A stretch of 64,000 bases of DNA from Acidocella aromatica (GCF_014201825.1 NZ_JACHFJ010000007.1:1-64000); one strand, 5' to 3'. Shown: positions 50,967-60,380, counted from the stretch's first letter. The notes: a model not told the origin generated them from the sequence alone. Numbers and translations are program-made.

Positions 50967-52442
50967 ATGAGTGCTAGTGCCGTAACGAGCCCGAAGACCA
51001 AAGTCACAGCTTTGCCGGGGGATGGCATCGGCCCCGAGGTGATGGCCGCCACCATCCGCATCCTGGATGCCGCCGGCGCCCCGATCGAGTGGGAATACGC
51101 CGAGGCTGGCGCCGAGGCATTCAAAAAAGGCGTTATTACCGGCGTGCCGCGCGAGACGCTGGACAGCATCTCCACCAACAAGCTGGCGCTGAAGAGCCCG
51201 CTGGAGACCCCGATCGGCTATGGCGGTAAGTCCGCCAACGTGACCATGCGTAAGTTCTTCGAGCTGTACGCCAACATCCGCCCGGTGCGCGAGCTGCCCG
51301 GCATCACCACCCCGTTCTCGGGTCGCGGGATCGACATGGTGATCGTGCGCGAGAACGTCGAAGACGTGTACGCCGGCATCGAGCACATGCAGACCACCAC
51401 CGTCGCGCAGTGCCTCAAGCTGATGACCGCCCCGGGCTGCGAGCGCATCATCCGCGCCGCCTACGGCCTGGCCCAGGCGGAAGAGCGCAAGGGCGTGACC
51501 GTCGCCACCAAGGCGAACATCATGAAGCTCACCGAGGGCATGATGAAGCGCATGGGCGAGAAGGTCGCCGCCGAGTTCCCGGACATCAAGCCCGGCCACA
51601 TCATCATCGATAACTGCGCCCACCAGCTCGTCATCAAGCCGGAAGCGTTCGATGTCATCGTCACTTCCAACATGAACGGCGACATCATCTCCGACCTCGC
51701 GGCCGGTCTGGTCGGCGGTCTGGGCATCGCCCCCTCCTCCAACCTCGGCGACCACGCCGCCATGTTTGAAGCCGTGCACGGCTCCGCGCCGGACATCGCC
51801 GGCAAGGGTCTGGCCAACCCCACCGCCCTGCTCTCCGCCTCGATCATGCTGCTGCGCCACATCGCTGCATTCGACGTGGCTGAGAAGGTCGAGCAGGCGC
51901 TGTTCATCACCCTGGCCGAGGGCAAGAACCTCACCGGCGACCTCGCCCCGCGCGGCCATGGCGTCGGCACCGCCGCCTTCACTGACCAGGTCATCGCCAA
52001 TCTGGGCCGTTCCTCGGCGATGAAGTCCCGCACCTACAAGAAGTTCGAGCTGAAGACCTGGCCCGAGCTGACCGCCCACTCCGAGCCCACCACCCGCGAG
52101 CTGGTCGGTATCGACGTGTTCCTGGAGACCGATCTCGGCTCCGAGGAACTGGGCAAGACGCTGGAAGCCATCGCCCAGGACAGCCCCTTCACCCTATCCG
52201 GCATCTCCAACCGCGGCGTGCAGGTCTATCCCCCCACGGGCGGCTACACCTTCCTGGTGGATCACTTCGCCTGCCGCTTCATGTTCAAGAACCCGATCTC
52301 CCTGACCGACTCCACCAGCAGCGGCCAGCCGGAGATCAGCTACCTGGTGCAGCGCCTCGGCGCCAAGTTCACCTGGATGCACATTGAGAAGCTGCAGCGC
52401 TTCGACGGCAAAGATGCCTTCGAGCGTCCGCAGGGCGCGTAA
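50967..52442 (+). CDS. icd: NADP-dependent isocitrate dehydrogenase
   Basis: A 491-residue TCA-cycle enzyme of the long, Thermus/Rickettsia-like type with a C-terminal extension. LPGDGIGPEVM opens the fold, the substrate-phosphate region KSANVTMRKFFELYANIRPVR and the dinucleotide region NMNGDIISDL and EAVHGSAPDIAGKG follow. The extra C-terminal domain (about 360-491) is ACT-like in appearance. AGGA lies nine bases before the ATG. A terminator follows. Confidence 0.92.
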   Translation: MSASAVTSPKTKVTALPGDGIGPEVMAATIRILDAAGAPIEWEYAEAGAEAFKKGVITGVPRETLDSISTNKLALKSPLETPIGYGGKSANVTMRKFFELYANIRPVRELPGITTPFSGRGIDMVIVRENVEDVYAGIEHMQTTTVAQCLKLMTAPGCERIIRAAYGLAQAEERKGVTVATKANIMKLTEGMMKRMGEKVAAEFPDIKPGHIIIDNCAHQLVIKPEAFDVIVTSNMNGDIISDLAAGLVGGLGIAPSSNLGDHAAMFEAVHGSAPDIAGKGLANPTALLSASIMLLRHIAAFDVAEKVEQALFITLAEGKNLTGDLAPRGHGVGTAAFTDQVIANLGRSSAMKSRTYKKFELKTWPELTAHSEPTTRELVGIDVFLETDLGSEELGKTLEAIAQDSPFTLSGISNRGVQVYPPTGGYTFLVDHFACRFMFKNPISLTDSTSSGQPEISYLVQRLGAKFTWMHIEKLQRFDGKDAFERPQGA

Positions 52443-52456
52443 CGCCTCCCAAACGG

Positions 52457-52487
52457 AAAAGCCCGGACCAAGGTCCGGGCTTTTTTT
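52457..52487. terminator. Terminator after icd
   Basis: A 13-bp stem with 2-nt loop followed by seven T residues; the A-run on the other side may also serve the convergent ferritin-like gene. Confidence 0.92.
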
Positions 52488-52512
52488 ATTGCAGGAGCTT
52501 TGGCCCCGAGCC

Positions 52513-53052
52513 TTAGTGGCGATACGTCGCGAGCAGGTCTTCCATATCGCTGGCATGGGCTTCCTCGTCCTCAGCGATCTCGCTCAGCAGCGCGGCGGAG
52601 TCCGGGTCTGTGCTCTCGAAATGCGCGACCAGCTCGCGGTACAGCTCCATGACGCAGCGTTCCGCGGCCAGGTTCTCCTCCAGCCGCTTGGCCAGCGCGC
52701 CCTCGGCGGCATCCGGCGAGACATGGCGCGAGAACAGCCCCGCCGGGGCGTAATCCGGCTTGCCGCCCAGCGCCAGAATCCGCCCGGCAATGCGCTGCAC
52801 ATGCACGCGCTCGTCAGCAGCCTGGGCCTGAAACTCGGTCCCGGCCCAATTCGACTCCAACCCCTCGCGCGAGATCGACATCATGCTGTAGCGCAGTACG
52901 CAGGCAATCTCGGCGGTCAACAGCGTCTGCAACAGTGCCACGCTATGCTCCGGCCCGGTTCCTCCCGCCTGCAAACAAGCCTGCGCCGCCGCGTACTGGC
53001 CCTCAATGTCCTGAAGGAAGTAACTTTCCCTGGTGGCGGCCTCTTCGAACAT
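52513..53052 (-). CDS. Ferritin-like diiron protein
   Basis: A 179-residue four-helix-bundle protein. Helix motifs with candidate iron ligands are TAEIACVLRY, ADERVHVQRI, AAERCVMELY and EIAEDEEAHASD, spaced as in bacterioferritin/ferritin-like families. A heme-ligand Met cannot be fixed by eye, so true bacterioferritin is not asserted. An AGAATTATTCT palindrome lies 33-43 bases upstream of the start, suggesting iron-dependent control by Irr or Fur. Divergent from trpB, convergent with icd. Confidence 0.8.
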   Translation of the reverse strand: MFEEAATRESYFLQDIEGQYAAAQACLQAGGTGPEHSVALLQTLLTAEIACVLRYSMMSISREGLESNWAGTEFQAQAADERVHVQRIAGRILALGGKPDYAPAGLFSRHVSPDAAEGALAKRLEENLAAERCVMELYRELVAHFESTDPDSAALLSEIAEDEEAHASDMEDLLATYRH

Positions 53053-53081
53053 GGCGCTGGTCTTTCCGGCTGGCGATGTAA

Positions 53082-53100
53082 TTAAGAATTATTCTCATTA
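53082..53100 (-). promoter_or_regulatory. Irr/Fur-like iron operator
   Basis: TTAAGAATTATTCTCATTA with central inverted repeat AGAA-TTA-TTCT. It resembles the iron-control element TTTAGAA-N3-TTCTAAA of alphaproteobacteria with several mismatches, in a rare AT-rich gap upstream of the ferritin-like gene. Confidence 0.5.
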
Positions 53101-53197
53101 AATATAAGCAGAAATTCCTGCTATACTCAAGCCTCACCACGCCTGCGCGCCTAGGATGGACCTTTATCCCCGCCTGGGGTTCAGCTAAAGCCGGGTA

Positions 53198-54415
53198 ATG
53201 ACCACGGTACTCCCCAACACATTGCGTAACGGCCCGGATGGGCGCGGGCGGTTCGGCGAATTCGGCGGGCGCTTCGTCGCCGAGACACTCATGCCGCTGA
53301 TCCTGGAGCTGGAAGCCGCCTACGAGGCGGCGAAGGCCGATCCGTCCTTCCAGGCCGAGCTTGATTATTATCTCAAGCACTATGTGGGGCGGCCGAGCGC
53401 GCTGTGGCATGCCGAGCGGCTGAGCCGCGAGCTTGGGGGAGCCAAGATCTACTTCAAGCGCGATGAGCTGAACCATACCGGCGCACACAAGATCAACAAC
53501 TGCCTGGGCCAGATTCTGCTGGCCAAGCGCATGGGCAAGACCCGCATCATCGCCGAGACCGGCGCCGGACAGCACGGCGTGGCCACCGCCACGGTGTGCG
53601 CGCTCTTCGGCCTGCCCTGCACCGTATACATGGGCGCGGTGGACGTGGAACGGCAGAAGCCGAACGTGTTCCGCATGAAGCTGCTGGGGGCCGAGGTCGT
53701 ACCGGTCAGCTCCGGTGCCGGCACGCTGAAGGACGCCATGAACGACGCCATGCGCGACTGGGTCGCCAATGTGCAGGACACGTTCTACATCATCGGCACA
53801 GCCGCCGGGCCGCACCCCTACCCGGCCATGGTGCGCGACTTCCAGTGCGTCATCGGCGAGGAAGCCAAGGCCCAGATGCTGGAGGCCGAAGGCCGCCTGC
53901 CGGATGTGGCCGTGGCGGCGATCGGCGGCGGCTCCAACGCCATCGGGCTGTTTCACCCGTTCCTCGACGACACGTCCGTGCGCCTCATCGGCGTGGAAGC
54001 CGCCGGCCACGGGCTGGACAGCAACGAGCACGCGGCTTCGCTCAGCCGTGGCCGCCCTGGCGTGCTGCACGGCAACCGCACCTATCTGCTGCAAGACGAT
54101 GACGGACAGATCCTGGAAGCCCACTCCATCTCCGCCGGGCTGGATTATCCGGGCATCGGGCCCGAACATAGTTGGCTGCATGATATCGGCCGGGTGGAAT
54201 ACGTGGCGGCGACGGACAAGGAAGCCCTGGCCGCCTTCCAGCTCTGCACCCGTACCGAGGGCATCATCCCGGCGCTGGAGCCGAGCCACGCGCTCGCCCA
54301 TGTCACCAAGATCGCCCCGAAGATGAGCAAGGACGAGATCATCCTGATGAATCTCTGCGGCCGTGGGGACAAGGACATCTTCTCTGTGGCGAAGCACCTG
54401 GGAGTGGAACTGTGA
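53198..54415 (+). CDS. trpB: Tryptophan synthase beta subunit
   Basis: A 405-residue PLP enzyme condensing indole and serine. The PLP Lys98 lies in [22 protein letters not shown] and [13 protein letters not shown] bind substrate and phosphate. [15 protein letters not shown] is the standard N-terminus. GTGA overlap couples it to trpA. The usual alphaproteobacterial trpF is not upstream. Confidence 0.96.
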   Translation: MTTVLPNTLRNGPDGRGRFGEFGGRFVAETLMPLILELEAAYEAAKADPSFQAELDYYLKHYVGRPSALWHAERLSRELGGAKIYFKRDELNHTGAHKINNCLGQILLAKRMGKTRIIAETGAGQHGVATATVCALFGLPCTVYMGAVDVERQKPNVFRMKLLGAEVVPVSSGAGTLKDAMNDAMRDWVANVQDTFYIIGTAAGPHPYPAMVRDFQCVIGEEAKAQMLEAEGRLPDVAVAAIGGGSNAIGLFHPFLDDTSVRLIGVEAAGHGLDSNEHAASLSRGRPGVLHGNRTYLLQDDDGQILEAHSISAGLDYPGIGPEHSWLHDIGRVEYVAATDKEALAAFQLCTRTEGIIPALEPSHALAHVTKIAPKMSKDEIILMNLCGRGDKDIFSVAKHLGVEL

Positions 54416-55215
54416 GCCGTATTGCTGGTGTGTTCGCCGGACTGAAAACGCAGGGCCGCGCGGCGCTGATCCCCTTCGTCGAGGCTTATGACCCGAACCG
54501 CGAGACCTCGCTGGCGCTGCTGCGCGGCATGGCCGAGAACGGGGCGGACATCATCGAGATCGGCATGCCCTTCACCGACCCGATGGCCGATGGCCCGACC
54601 ATCCAGGCCGCCGGGCGGCGCGGGCTGCTGGCCGGGGCCAGCCTGCACGGCGTGCTCGGGCTGGTGGAGGAGTTCCGCCGCACCAACAACCACACCCCGC
54701 TGGTGCTGATGGGCTATCTCAATCCCATCCTCTCCTACGGTGTGGAGAAATTCTGCGCCGACGCCGCGCGTCTGGGTGTGGACGGGCTGATCGTGGTGGA
54801 CCTCCCGACCGAGGAAGCCGATCTGCTGCTGCCCGACGCTGGCAAGAACGGGTTGGACGTGATCCGCCTCGTCGCCCCCACCACTTCCGACGCCCGCCTG
54901 CCCTTGGTGCTCGAGGGCTCGTCCGGCTTCGTTTATTACGTCAGCATCACCGGCATCACCGGCACACGCACCGCCTCGGCAGCCGACCTCGCCCGCGACA
55001 TCCCGCGCATCCGCGCAGCCACCAGCCTGCCCATCGCCGTGGGCTTCGGCGTGCGCACGCCCGAACAGGCCGCTGTGGTGGCCCAGCATGCCGACGCCGC
55101 GATCGTCGCCTCCGCGCTGATCGAAACGCTGCAGCGTGAAAATGTGGACGCCGTGCTGCGCGACGTGAAAGCGCTGTCCGCAGGCGTGCGCGGGGCGCGC
55201 CAGAAGGCGGCCTGA
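54412..55215 (+). CDS. trpA: Tryptophan synthase alpha subunit
   Basis: A 267-residue TIM-barrel subunit cleaving indole-3-glycerol phosphate. Catalytic Glu in [15 protein letters not shown] and the Asp further on are conserved; [12 protein letters not shown] and GFGVRTPEQ bind phosphate. Start GTG at 54412 overlaps the trpB stop by four bases. Confidence 0.96.
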   Translation: MSRIAGVFAGLKTQGRAALIPFVEAYDPNRETSLALLRGMAENGADIIEIGMPFTDPMADGPTIQAAGRRGLLAGASLHGVLGLVEEFRRTNNHTPLVLMGYLNPILSYGVEKFCADAARLGVDGLIVVDLPTEEADLLLPDAGKNGLDVIRLVAPTTSDARLPLVLEGSSGFVYYVSITGITGTRTASAADLARDIPRIRAATSLPIAVGFGVRTPEQAAVVAQHADAAIVASALIETLQRENVDAVLRDVKALSAGVRGARQKAA

Positions 55216-55227
55216 GCGGATACTAAA

Positions 55228-55265
55228 ACACCGCCCCTGATTTGGAGGGGCGGTGTCTGTTTTTA
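55228..55265. terminator. Terminator after trpBA
   Basis: An 11-bp stem (ACACCGCCCCT at 55228-55238 with 55246-55256), 7-nt loop, then CTGTTTTT; lies between convergent trpA and the lipoprotein gene. Confidence 0.85.
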
Positions 55266-55267
55266 CC

Positions 55268-55804
55268 TTACTGATTATGCTGCCAGGGCGATCCGTTGCC
55301 ATGGTCCTGGTTCTCCGGGGGGCGCTGTTCCCCGCCGCCCCGGGGCTGTTGCCCGCCACCTTGCTCCTGCCAGCCGCCACCGCCGCCTTGTTGCTGGTGT
55401 CCCTGCCAGGCATTGCCACCGTTTTGCTGGTAGCCGCCGCCTTGCTGCTGGTGCCCCTGCCAACCGCCATTACCCTGCTGGTGGTAGCCGCCGTCTCCAC
55501 CTTGCTGGTATCCACCGCCGCCCTGCCCCGGATGGCCCTGCCAACCACCACCACCGTGATCGCCATCACGGCCCTGCCAGCCGCTACCGCCGTGGTCGTG
55601 GTCGTCGTCGTGGCCATGCCAACCACCACCACCGCCACCAATATAGACGCCGCCGCTATAGGCCGGCTCGGCGTAATACCCGCCGCCACCGTAATAGCCG
55701 TCACCGCCGCCATAATAGCCGTCGCTGCCATACACGCAGCCGGTGAGGGCCAAGCCAAGAACCGCCAAGGGGGCAATAAGGAGCTTTTTCATGATGGGCT
55801 TCAT
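55268..55804 (-). CDS. Gly/Gln/His-rich repeat lipoprotein
   Basis: A 178-residue predicted lipoprotein. MKPIMKKLLIAPLAVLGLALTGC is its signal peptide (in two parts: basic start, then hydrophobic core ending in lipobox LTGC). The mature part is low-complexity: YYGGGDGYYGGGGYY, an Asp/His run, and WQGH-QQQGG-type repeats (WQGRDGD, WQGHPGQGG, WQGHQQQGG twice). ATG 55804 has AGGA five bases upstream; ATG 55792 is possible. No family is recognised; His-rich repeats may bind metal. Codon use is still GC-rich. Confidence 0.7.
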   Translation of the reverse strand: MKPIMKKLLIAPLAVLGLALTGCVYGSDGYYGGGDGYYGGGGYYAEPAYSGGVYIGGGGGGWHGHDDDHDHGGSGWQGRDGDHGGGGWQGHPGQGGGGYQQGGDGGYHQQGNGGWQGHQQQGGGYQQNGGNAWQGHQQQGGGGGWQEQGGGQQPRGGGEQRPPENQDHGNGSPWQHNQ

Positions 55805-55918
55805 GCTCGTCCTGCACCGTGGCGGCAATACGGCAGGATTGGCACATGATAACGTCGCTTCTGCTCCGCTATTCGCATGTTTCAGACCTTCGGCGTTCCC
55901 GCCTCCGGGCATCACGCT

Positions 55919-56674
55919 CTAGCGCAATCCCCAGACAAAGAAATCCGGATTTTCCCAACCTGGCTTGCCATAACGCAGGGGGGCGCCGTCACGGGTCAAC
56001 ACGCAGCCACCCGCCGCCTCCAGCACAGCCTGCGGGGCGGCGGTGTCCCACTCCATGGTGCGGCCAAGGCGCGGATAAAAATCCGCCTCCCCCTCCGCCA
56101 CGCGCAGGAATTTCAGCGCAGAGCCGATATTGGTGAGCGAGGCGATCCTGTACCCGGCCAAAAACTCCGCCAAACGCGGATCATTGGCATAATGGCGCGA
56201 GGCCATCACCGCCAGTCCCTCGGGCGGGGGGCGGCGGGCTGCAATCTTCTCCTCCACCCCAGCTCGGCGGCGCCAAGCCCCCTGCCCGACAATGCCGAAA
56301 TGCACCTCCCCCAGAGCCGGTGAGGCGACCGCCCCCAGCACTGGCGCACCGCGCTCGATCAGCCCGATATTCACCGCGAACTCATCCCGCCCGGCGGCGA
56401 ATTCGCGCGTGCCGTCCAGCGGGTCGACCAGCCAGTAGCGCTCACTCGGCGCGGTGATGCGCCCGGCGGCCACCTCCTCCTCGGCAATCACCGGTATCTC
56501 GGGTGCGGCAGCGCGCAGCCGAGCAACGATCAGCGCCTCGGCACGGGTATCCGCCACCGTCACCGGCGTCGCATCCGCCTTGGCGTCCACGGCGAAGCCC
56601 GCCGCCCGTACCGCCGTAATCACGGCAGCCGCTTCTTCCACCAGCTTTACCGCCAGTTCCAACAGTTCGCGCAT
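55919..56674 (-). CDS. cysQ: 3'(2'),5'-bisphosphate nucleotidase (CysQ/inositol monophosphatase family)
   Basis: A 251-residue Mg-dependent phosphatase. The metal sites are Glu65-66 (IAEEEV) and DPLDGTREF (84-92), with EWDTAAPQAVLEAAGG near the C-terminus, as in the FIG superfamily. TREFAAGRDEFAVNIGLI is closer to CysQ, which recycles PAP from sulfate assimilation, than to inositol monophosphatase. Start 56674 lies directly behind AGGGGAG; the extension to 56896 would overlap pepA in antisense. Confidence 0.88.
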   Translation of the reverse strand: MRELLELAVKLVEEAAAVITAVRAAGFAVDAKADATPVTVADTRAEALIVARLRAAAPEIPVIAEEEVAAGRITAPSERYWLVDPLDGTREFAAGRDEFAVNIGLIERGAPVLGAVASPALGEVHFGIVGQGAWRRRAGVEEKIAARRPPPEGLAVMASRHYANDPRLAEFLAGYRIASLTNIGSALKFLRVAEGEADFYPRLGRTMEWDTAAPQAVLEAAGGCVLTRDGAPLRYGKPGWENPDFFVWGLR

Positions 56675-56760
56675 GGCTCCCCTGTAGCCCGCCTGCCAGC
56701 CCTGGCAAAGCCGCCCCGGTTTGTTATGGTCATGACCAGAAGATGACAGAGGAACACGCA

Positions 56761-58257
56761 ATGCTGGAGATCTCTTTCGCCAAGCCCGAGCTGCCGAAAT
56801 CGGGCGTGCTGGTGCTGCCCGTGGCCGAGGGCGCGGCGCTCGCGGGACACGCCGCGGCGCTGGACAAGACGCTCGATGGCGGACTAACCCGCGCACTGGA
56901 GGCTGCCGAGTTCAAGGGCAAGAAGGGCAGCCAAGCCAGCCTGCTGGCACCTAAGGGTTATAAGCGCGTGCTGGTGCTGGGTACCGGCAAGGGCGAGGCG
57001 CCGCAGGGCGCGGAAGCTCTGGGCGGGACCATTGCCGCCACACTGACGCGCGAGAGCGATGCCGCCGTGCTGGCCGAGGGCTTCACCCCCGAGCAGGCGG
57101 CTGCCATCGGCTTCGGCGCCCGGCTGCGCGCCTACCGGTTCGACAAATACCGCACCACGCAGAAGGATGACGAGAAGCAGAAGCTGCGCCATCTCACCAT
57201 CTTCACCCCCGAGCCGCGCAAGGCCGAGACCGCTTATGAGCGCCTCGAAGCCCTGGCCAGCGGCGTGGAGTTGACGCGCGACCTGGTGACCGAGCCCGCC
57301 AACACCCTCTACCCGGCGGAATTCGCCGACCGCACCGAGGAGCTGAAAAAGCTGGGGCTGAAGGTTGAAGTATTCGACGAGGACGATCTCAAGAAGCTTG
57401 GCTTCGGCTCGCTGCTCGCCGTGGCCCAGGGCAGTGTGCGCCCGGCACGCATGGTGGTGCTGCAATGGCTCGGCGCCTCGGGCCATGACGACGGCAAAAA
57501 GCAGAAGAAGCCCAAGGACCCGCTGGTGTTCGTCGGCAAGGGCGTGACCTTCGATACCGGCGGCATCTCGATCAAGCCCGCCGCCGGGATGGAGGACATG
57601 AAGTGGGACATGGCCGGTGCCGGCACCGTGGTCGGGCTGATGGCTGCACTCGCCGGGCGCAAGGCCAAGGTGGATGCGGTCGGGCTCGTCGGGCTGGTGG
57701 AGAACATGCCCTCGGGCAGCGCCACCCGCCCGGGCGACGTGGTGAAGAGCTATTCCGGCCAAACCATCGAGATCCTGAACACCGACGCCGAAGGCCGCCT
57801 CGTGCTGGCCGACGTGCTGTACTACGCCCAATCCCGCTTCGCGCCCAAGCTGATGGTGGACCTCGCCACCCTCACCGGCGCGATCATCATCGGCCTTGGG
57901 CATGAATATGCCGGGCTGTTCGCCAATGACGACGATCTCGCCGCCAAGCTCACCGCGGCGGGCAAGGCGGTGGACGAGAAACTCTGGCGCATGCCGCTGG
58001 TGGGCCTGGGCGAGAGCTACGACAAGGAGCTGAACTCCCCGATCGCGGATGTGAAAAATATAGGCGGCGGGCGCGCTGGCGGCTCCATCACCGCCGCACA
58101 GTTCCTGCAACGCTTCGTCAACGGCAAGCCCTGGGCGCATCTGGACATCGCGGGCATGGCCTGGGCCTCCAAGGACTCCGCCATCACCCCGAAAGGCGCC
58201 ACCGGCTTCGGCGTGCGGCTGCTCGACCGCTTCGTGCAGGATAATTACGAGGACTGA
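56761..58257 (+). CDS. pepA: Leucyl aminopeptidase
   Basis: A 498-residue M17 metallopeptidase, normally hexameric, removing N-terminal residues from peptides. Metal and catalytic motifs FVGKGVTFDTGGISIKP (Lys/Asp), DMAGAG and NTDAEGRLVLAD are intact. Start 56761 is preceded by AGAGGA with seven-base spacing, better than ATG 56743. Divergent from cysQ. Confidence 0.94.
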   Translation: MLEISFAKPELPKSGVLVLPVAEGAALAGHAAALDKTLDGGLTRALEAAEFKGKKGSQASLLAPKGYKRVLVLGTGKGEAPQGAEALGGTIAATLTRESDAAVLAEGFTPEQAAAIGFGARLRAYRFDKYRTTQKDDEKQKLRHLTIFTPEPRKAETAYERLEALASGVELTRDLVTEPANTLYPAEFADRTEELKKLGLKVEVFDEDDLKKLGFGSLLAVAQGSVRPARMVVLQWLGASGHDDGKKQKKPKDPLVFVGKGVTFDTGGISIKPAAGMEDMKWDMAGAGTVVGLMAALAGRKAKVDAVGLVGLVENMPSGSATRPGDVVKSYSGQTIEILNTDAEGRLVLADVLYYAQSRFAPKLMVDLATLTGAIIIGLGHEYAGLFANDDDLAAKLTAAGKAVDEKLWRMPLVGLGESYDKELNSPIADVKNIGGGRAGGSITAAQFLQRFVNGKPWAHLDIAGMAWASKDSAITPKGATGFGVRLLDRFVQDNYED

Positions 58258-58301
58258 CCCTATAACCGGGCAGGCCATTCCCCGGCCTGCCCGTCTCGCC
58301 T

Positions 58302-58535
58302 CTACGCCATCGGCACCAGGGCAATCCGCCGCCCCTCGCCCGTCACGCTGACAATCCGCCCGCCCTCGGTGCTGGTCAGCATCACCATATCCCCCTCGCA
58401 CAGCAAATCCGCCGCATCGGCAAAATACCCGGCCTCGGCGGCGCGGCTGAAATTGTCGTTCCCCGCCTTGTAGTGCCACAGCGTGAAGCCGTTGGCGTAG
58501 GCGAGAACCGAGAGGTTGCGGAGCGAGAAAGCCAT
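58302..58535 (-). CDS. Small conserved-looking protein, unknown function
   Basis: A 77-residue protein beginning MAFSLRNLSVLAYANGFTLW and continuing HYKAG, with a later GYFADAADLLCEGDMVML segment and a beta-rich end. I recall similar short proteins in alphaproteobacteria, sometimes near phage-like genes, but know no function. AAAGGA precedes the ATG, inside a 7-bp inverted repeat (58539-58557). It is divergent from the S24-type repressor gene, so that regulator may control it. Confidence 0.62.
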   Translation of the reverse strand: MAFSLRNLSVLAYANGFTLWHYKAGNDNFSRAAEAGYFADAADLLCEGDMVMLTSTEGGRIVSVTGEGRRIALVPMA

Positions 58536-58728
58536 GGAGTTTTTCCTTTTGAAAAACCTAAGGTTGTAGAGACGAGAGGCTTATATTCCTACACAAAGAA
58601 CATAACAAGAACTTTCTGTCTGGTTAACGCATTTTTCTCCACGTTTTTCGGACAAAATTCCTATTCCTCCTTGGCTGACTCATCAAAGCCAGATAAGATT
58701 TTGAGATTACAGTATCGGCAACAAGGGC

Positions 58729-59370
58729 ATGCGGCACGACGACATCTGGCGCGCGATCGACACCCTGGCGGCGGAGCATGGGCTCTCGCCCTCCGGTTTA
58801 GCGCGCAAGGCCGGGCTGGACCCGACCAGCTTCAACATGTCCAAGCGCCGTACGGCGGATGGACGGCTCCGCTGGCCTTCCACCGAGAGCCTGGCGAAAA
58901 TCTTTGCCGCCACCGGGGCGGGAATCGAGGAGTTCACTGCCCTCGTCACGGGCGCGCGCGCCATGCCGGAACTGCGCAAAGGCCGCACCTGGATTCCGTT
59001 AATAGGCATGGCCCAGGCCGGGGCCGAGGGCTTTTTCGACGATGGCGGCTACCCTGCGGGAGCCGGGTGGGACGAGGTGGAAATGCCCGCCACCGCCGAT
59101 GTGAACGCTTATGCCCTAAGCATAAGCGGCGACTCCATGGAGCCGGTGTACCGCGAGGGCGACACCATCATCGTCTCCCCCGCCGCTCCGGTACGCGTGG
59201 GCGACCGCGTGGTGGCCCGTACCACCGAGGGCGCGGTAATGGCCAAGCAGCTCGTCCGCCGCACGGCCACGCGCATCGAGCTGGCCAGCATGAACCCCGC
59301 TTACCCGGAACTGCGCTTCGGAGCGGGCGAAATTCTGTGGATGCACCGCATCATCTGGGCCAGCCAGTAG
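58729..59370 (+). CDS. XRE-type repressor with S24 peptidase domain
   Basis: A 213-residue LexA/CI-like regulator. An N-terminal helix-turn-helix (about 8-62, LSPSGLARKAGLDPTSFN) is followed by a cleavage-type Ala97-Gly98 and an S24 fold with Ser136 (SGDSMEP) and Lys173 (GAVMAKQ). Such proteins self-cleave on RecA activation in phages, but this one has no phage genes around it. It lies divergent from the small 58302 gene and 123 bases before the Roadblock-protoglobin pair on the same strand, so it could control either. Confidence 0.86.
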   Translation: MRHDDIWRAIDTLAAEHGLSPSGLARKAGLDPTSFNMSKRRTADGRLRWPSTESLAKIFAATGAGIEEFTALVTGARAMPELRKGRTWIPLIGMAQAGAEGFFDDGGYPAGAGWDEVEMPATADVNAYALSISGDSMEPVYREGDTIIVSPAAPVRVGDRVVARTTEGAVMAKQLVRRTATRIELASMNPAYPELRFGAGEILWMHRIIWASQ

Positions 59371-59437
59371 CGTTAAATCATCCTACAAATTATTGTTGCT
59401 ATTTCGTGAGAAATCAGCCATCTTAACCTAAGATTAA

Positions 59438-59443
59438 TATAAT
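59438..59443 (+). promoter_or_regulatory. Possible -10 element before the Roadblock-protoglobin genes
   Basis: TATAAT in an AT-rich gap (59371-59493) that contrasts with GC-rich flanks. No convincing -35 is seen. Confidence 0.35.
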
Positions 59444-59493
59444 TTTTTATTAGCCAGTTAACCGAGTAGTTAATTTTTAGAGGAGCCAATAAG

Positions 59494-60378
59494 GTGCACA
59501 ACGCCCATGTAAACGGCGTGTTGCAAGCACTGGTCACCAACACGCCCAGTATCCAGGGCGCCGCCGTCATCCAGGGCGATGGCCAGCTTGTCGCCTGCCA
59601 CCTGCCTCAGAATTTCGACGAATCACGGATCAGCGCCACGGTAACGGCAATGCTGCCCCGCGGGCTGGACCTTGCCGCCGCGCTAAAATGCGGCAAGCTG
59701 GAACAACTGTTGCTAACGGGCGAAATCGGCCATGTGCTGCTGCGCGAGGCAGGCCCGCAGACCATGCTGTGCACGCTGGCTGGCCCGACTGTGCAGATGG
59801 ACACACTGCTCCAGGCCACAGGCAACGCGGCCTCCCGCATCTCCCGCATGCTGTCGTCAATTTCCTTCACGGCTCCATCAACCGGCACACGCAGCCCGGA
59901 GGCGCTGTACGAAGCCGCAGGGTTCACCGAGGCTGACCAGACGCTTGTTACCCAAATCTGGCCCTATGTCCGCACCGCCCTGCCGGGAATCGCCGACCGG
60001 TTCTATCAGGTCCTGGGTGCCGAGCCGCAAATGGCGGCGCTGCTGGCCGGGCGTGTGGAGTCGCTGAAGCGGACTCATCTGACTTGGCTGGAGAGCCTGT
60101 TCTCCGGCGATTACGGGCCGGATTTCATCCGCCGCCAGGAGGAAATCGGCAAGGCGCATACCCGTGCCGGCGTTACCCCGGTGTTCTTTGCCGCCAGCAT
60201 GGCGTTTCTGCGTTCGGTCTTTCCGCCCGCATTGCACGCCTGCATGCCAAGCGAGGAATCGGCCAAGGCCGCAACGGGTGCCGTGCTCCGGCTGCTCACC
60301 TTTTGCCAGCAAATCGTCGACGGAAAATACGCGCAGACGCTCATCCGCCTGGACGAGACCATGGCGAAAGCCAAATAA
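59494..60378 (+). CDS. Roadblock/LC7 - protoglobin fusion protein 1
   Basis: A 294-residue two-domain protein. Residues 5-120 (VLQALVTNTPSIQGAAVIQGDGQL...LEQLLLTGEIGHVLLREAG) look like an MglB-type Roadblock/LC7 domain. Residues 146-285 form a protoglobin/globin-coupled-sensor domain: PGIADRFYQVL, LKRTHLTWLESLFSGDYG, then IGKAHTRAGVTPVFF with likely proximal heme ligand His222. No output enzyme (cyclase, kinase, methyl-accepting domain) is fused. The start is GTG behind AGAGGAG. A paralogue follows after a hairpin. The inferred role is O2, NO or CO sensing relayed to a Roadblock partner, possibly a small GTPase; no such GTPase gene is in the window. Confidence 0.75.
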   Translation: MHNAHVNGVLQALVTNTPSIQGAAVIQGDGQLVACHLPQNFDESRISATVTAMLPRGLDLAAALKCGKLEQLLLTGEIGHVLLREAGPQTMLCTLAGPTVQMDTLLQATGNAASRISRMLSSISFTAPSTGTRSPEALYEAAGFTEADQTLVTQIWPYVRTALPGIADRFYQVLGAEPQMAALLAGRVESLKRTHLTWLESLFSGDYGPDFIRRQEEIGKAHTRAGVTPVFFAASMAFLRSVFPPALHACMPSEESAKAATGAVLRLLTFCQQIVDGKYAQTLIRLDETMAKAK

Positions 60379-60380
60379 TG

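Noticed and set aside
52513-53052. Naming the ferritin-like gene bfr or dps
   Set aside because: Ligand spacing fits a ferritin-like bundle, but the heme Met of bacterioferritin and the Dps N-terminus cannot be established.
58729-59370. Calling this gene lexA
   Set aside because: The DNA-binding part is XRE-like rather than the winged LexA domain, so a phage-type S24 repressor is the safer name.
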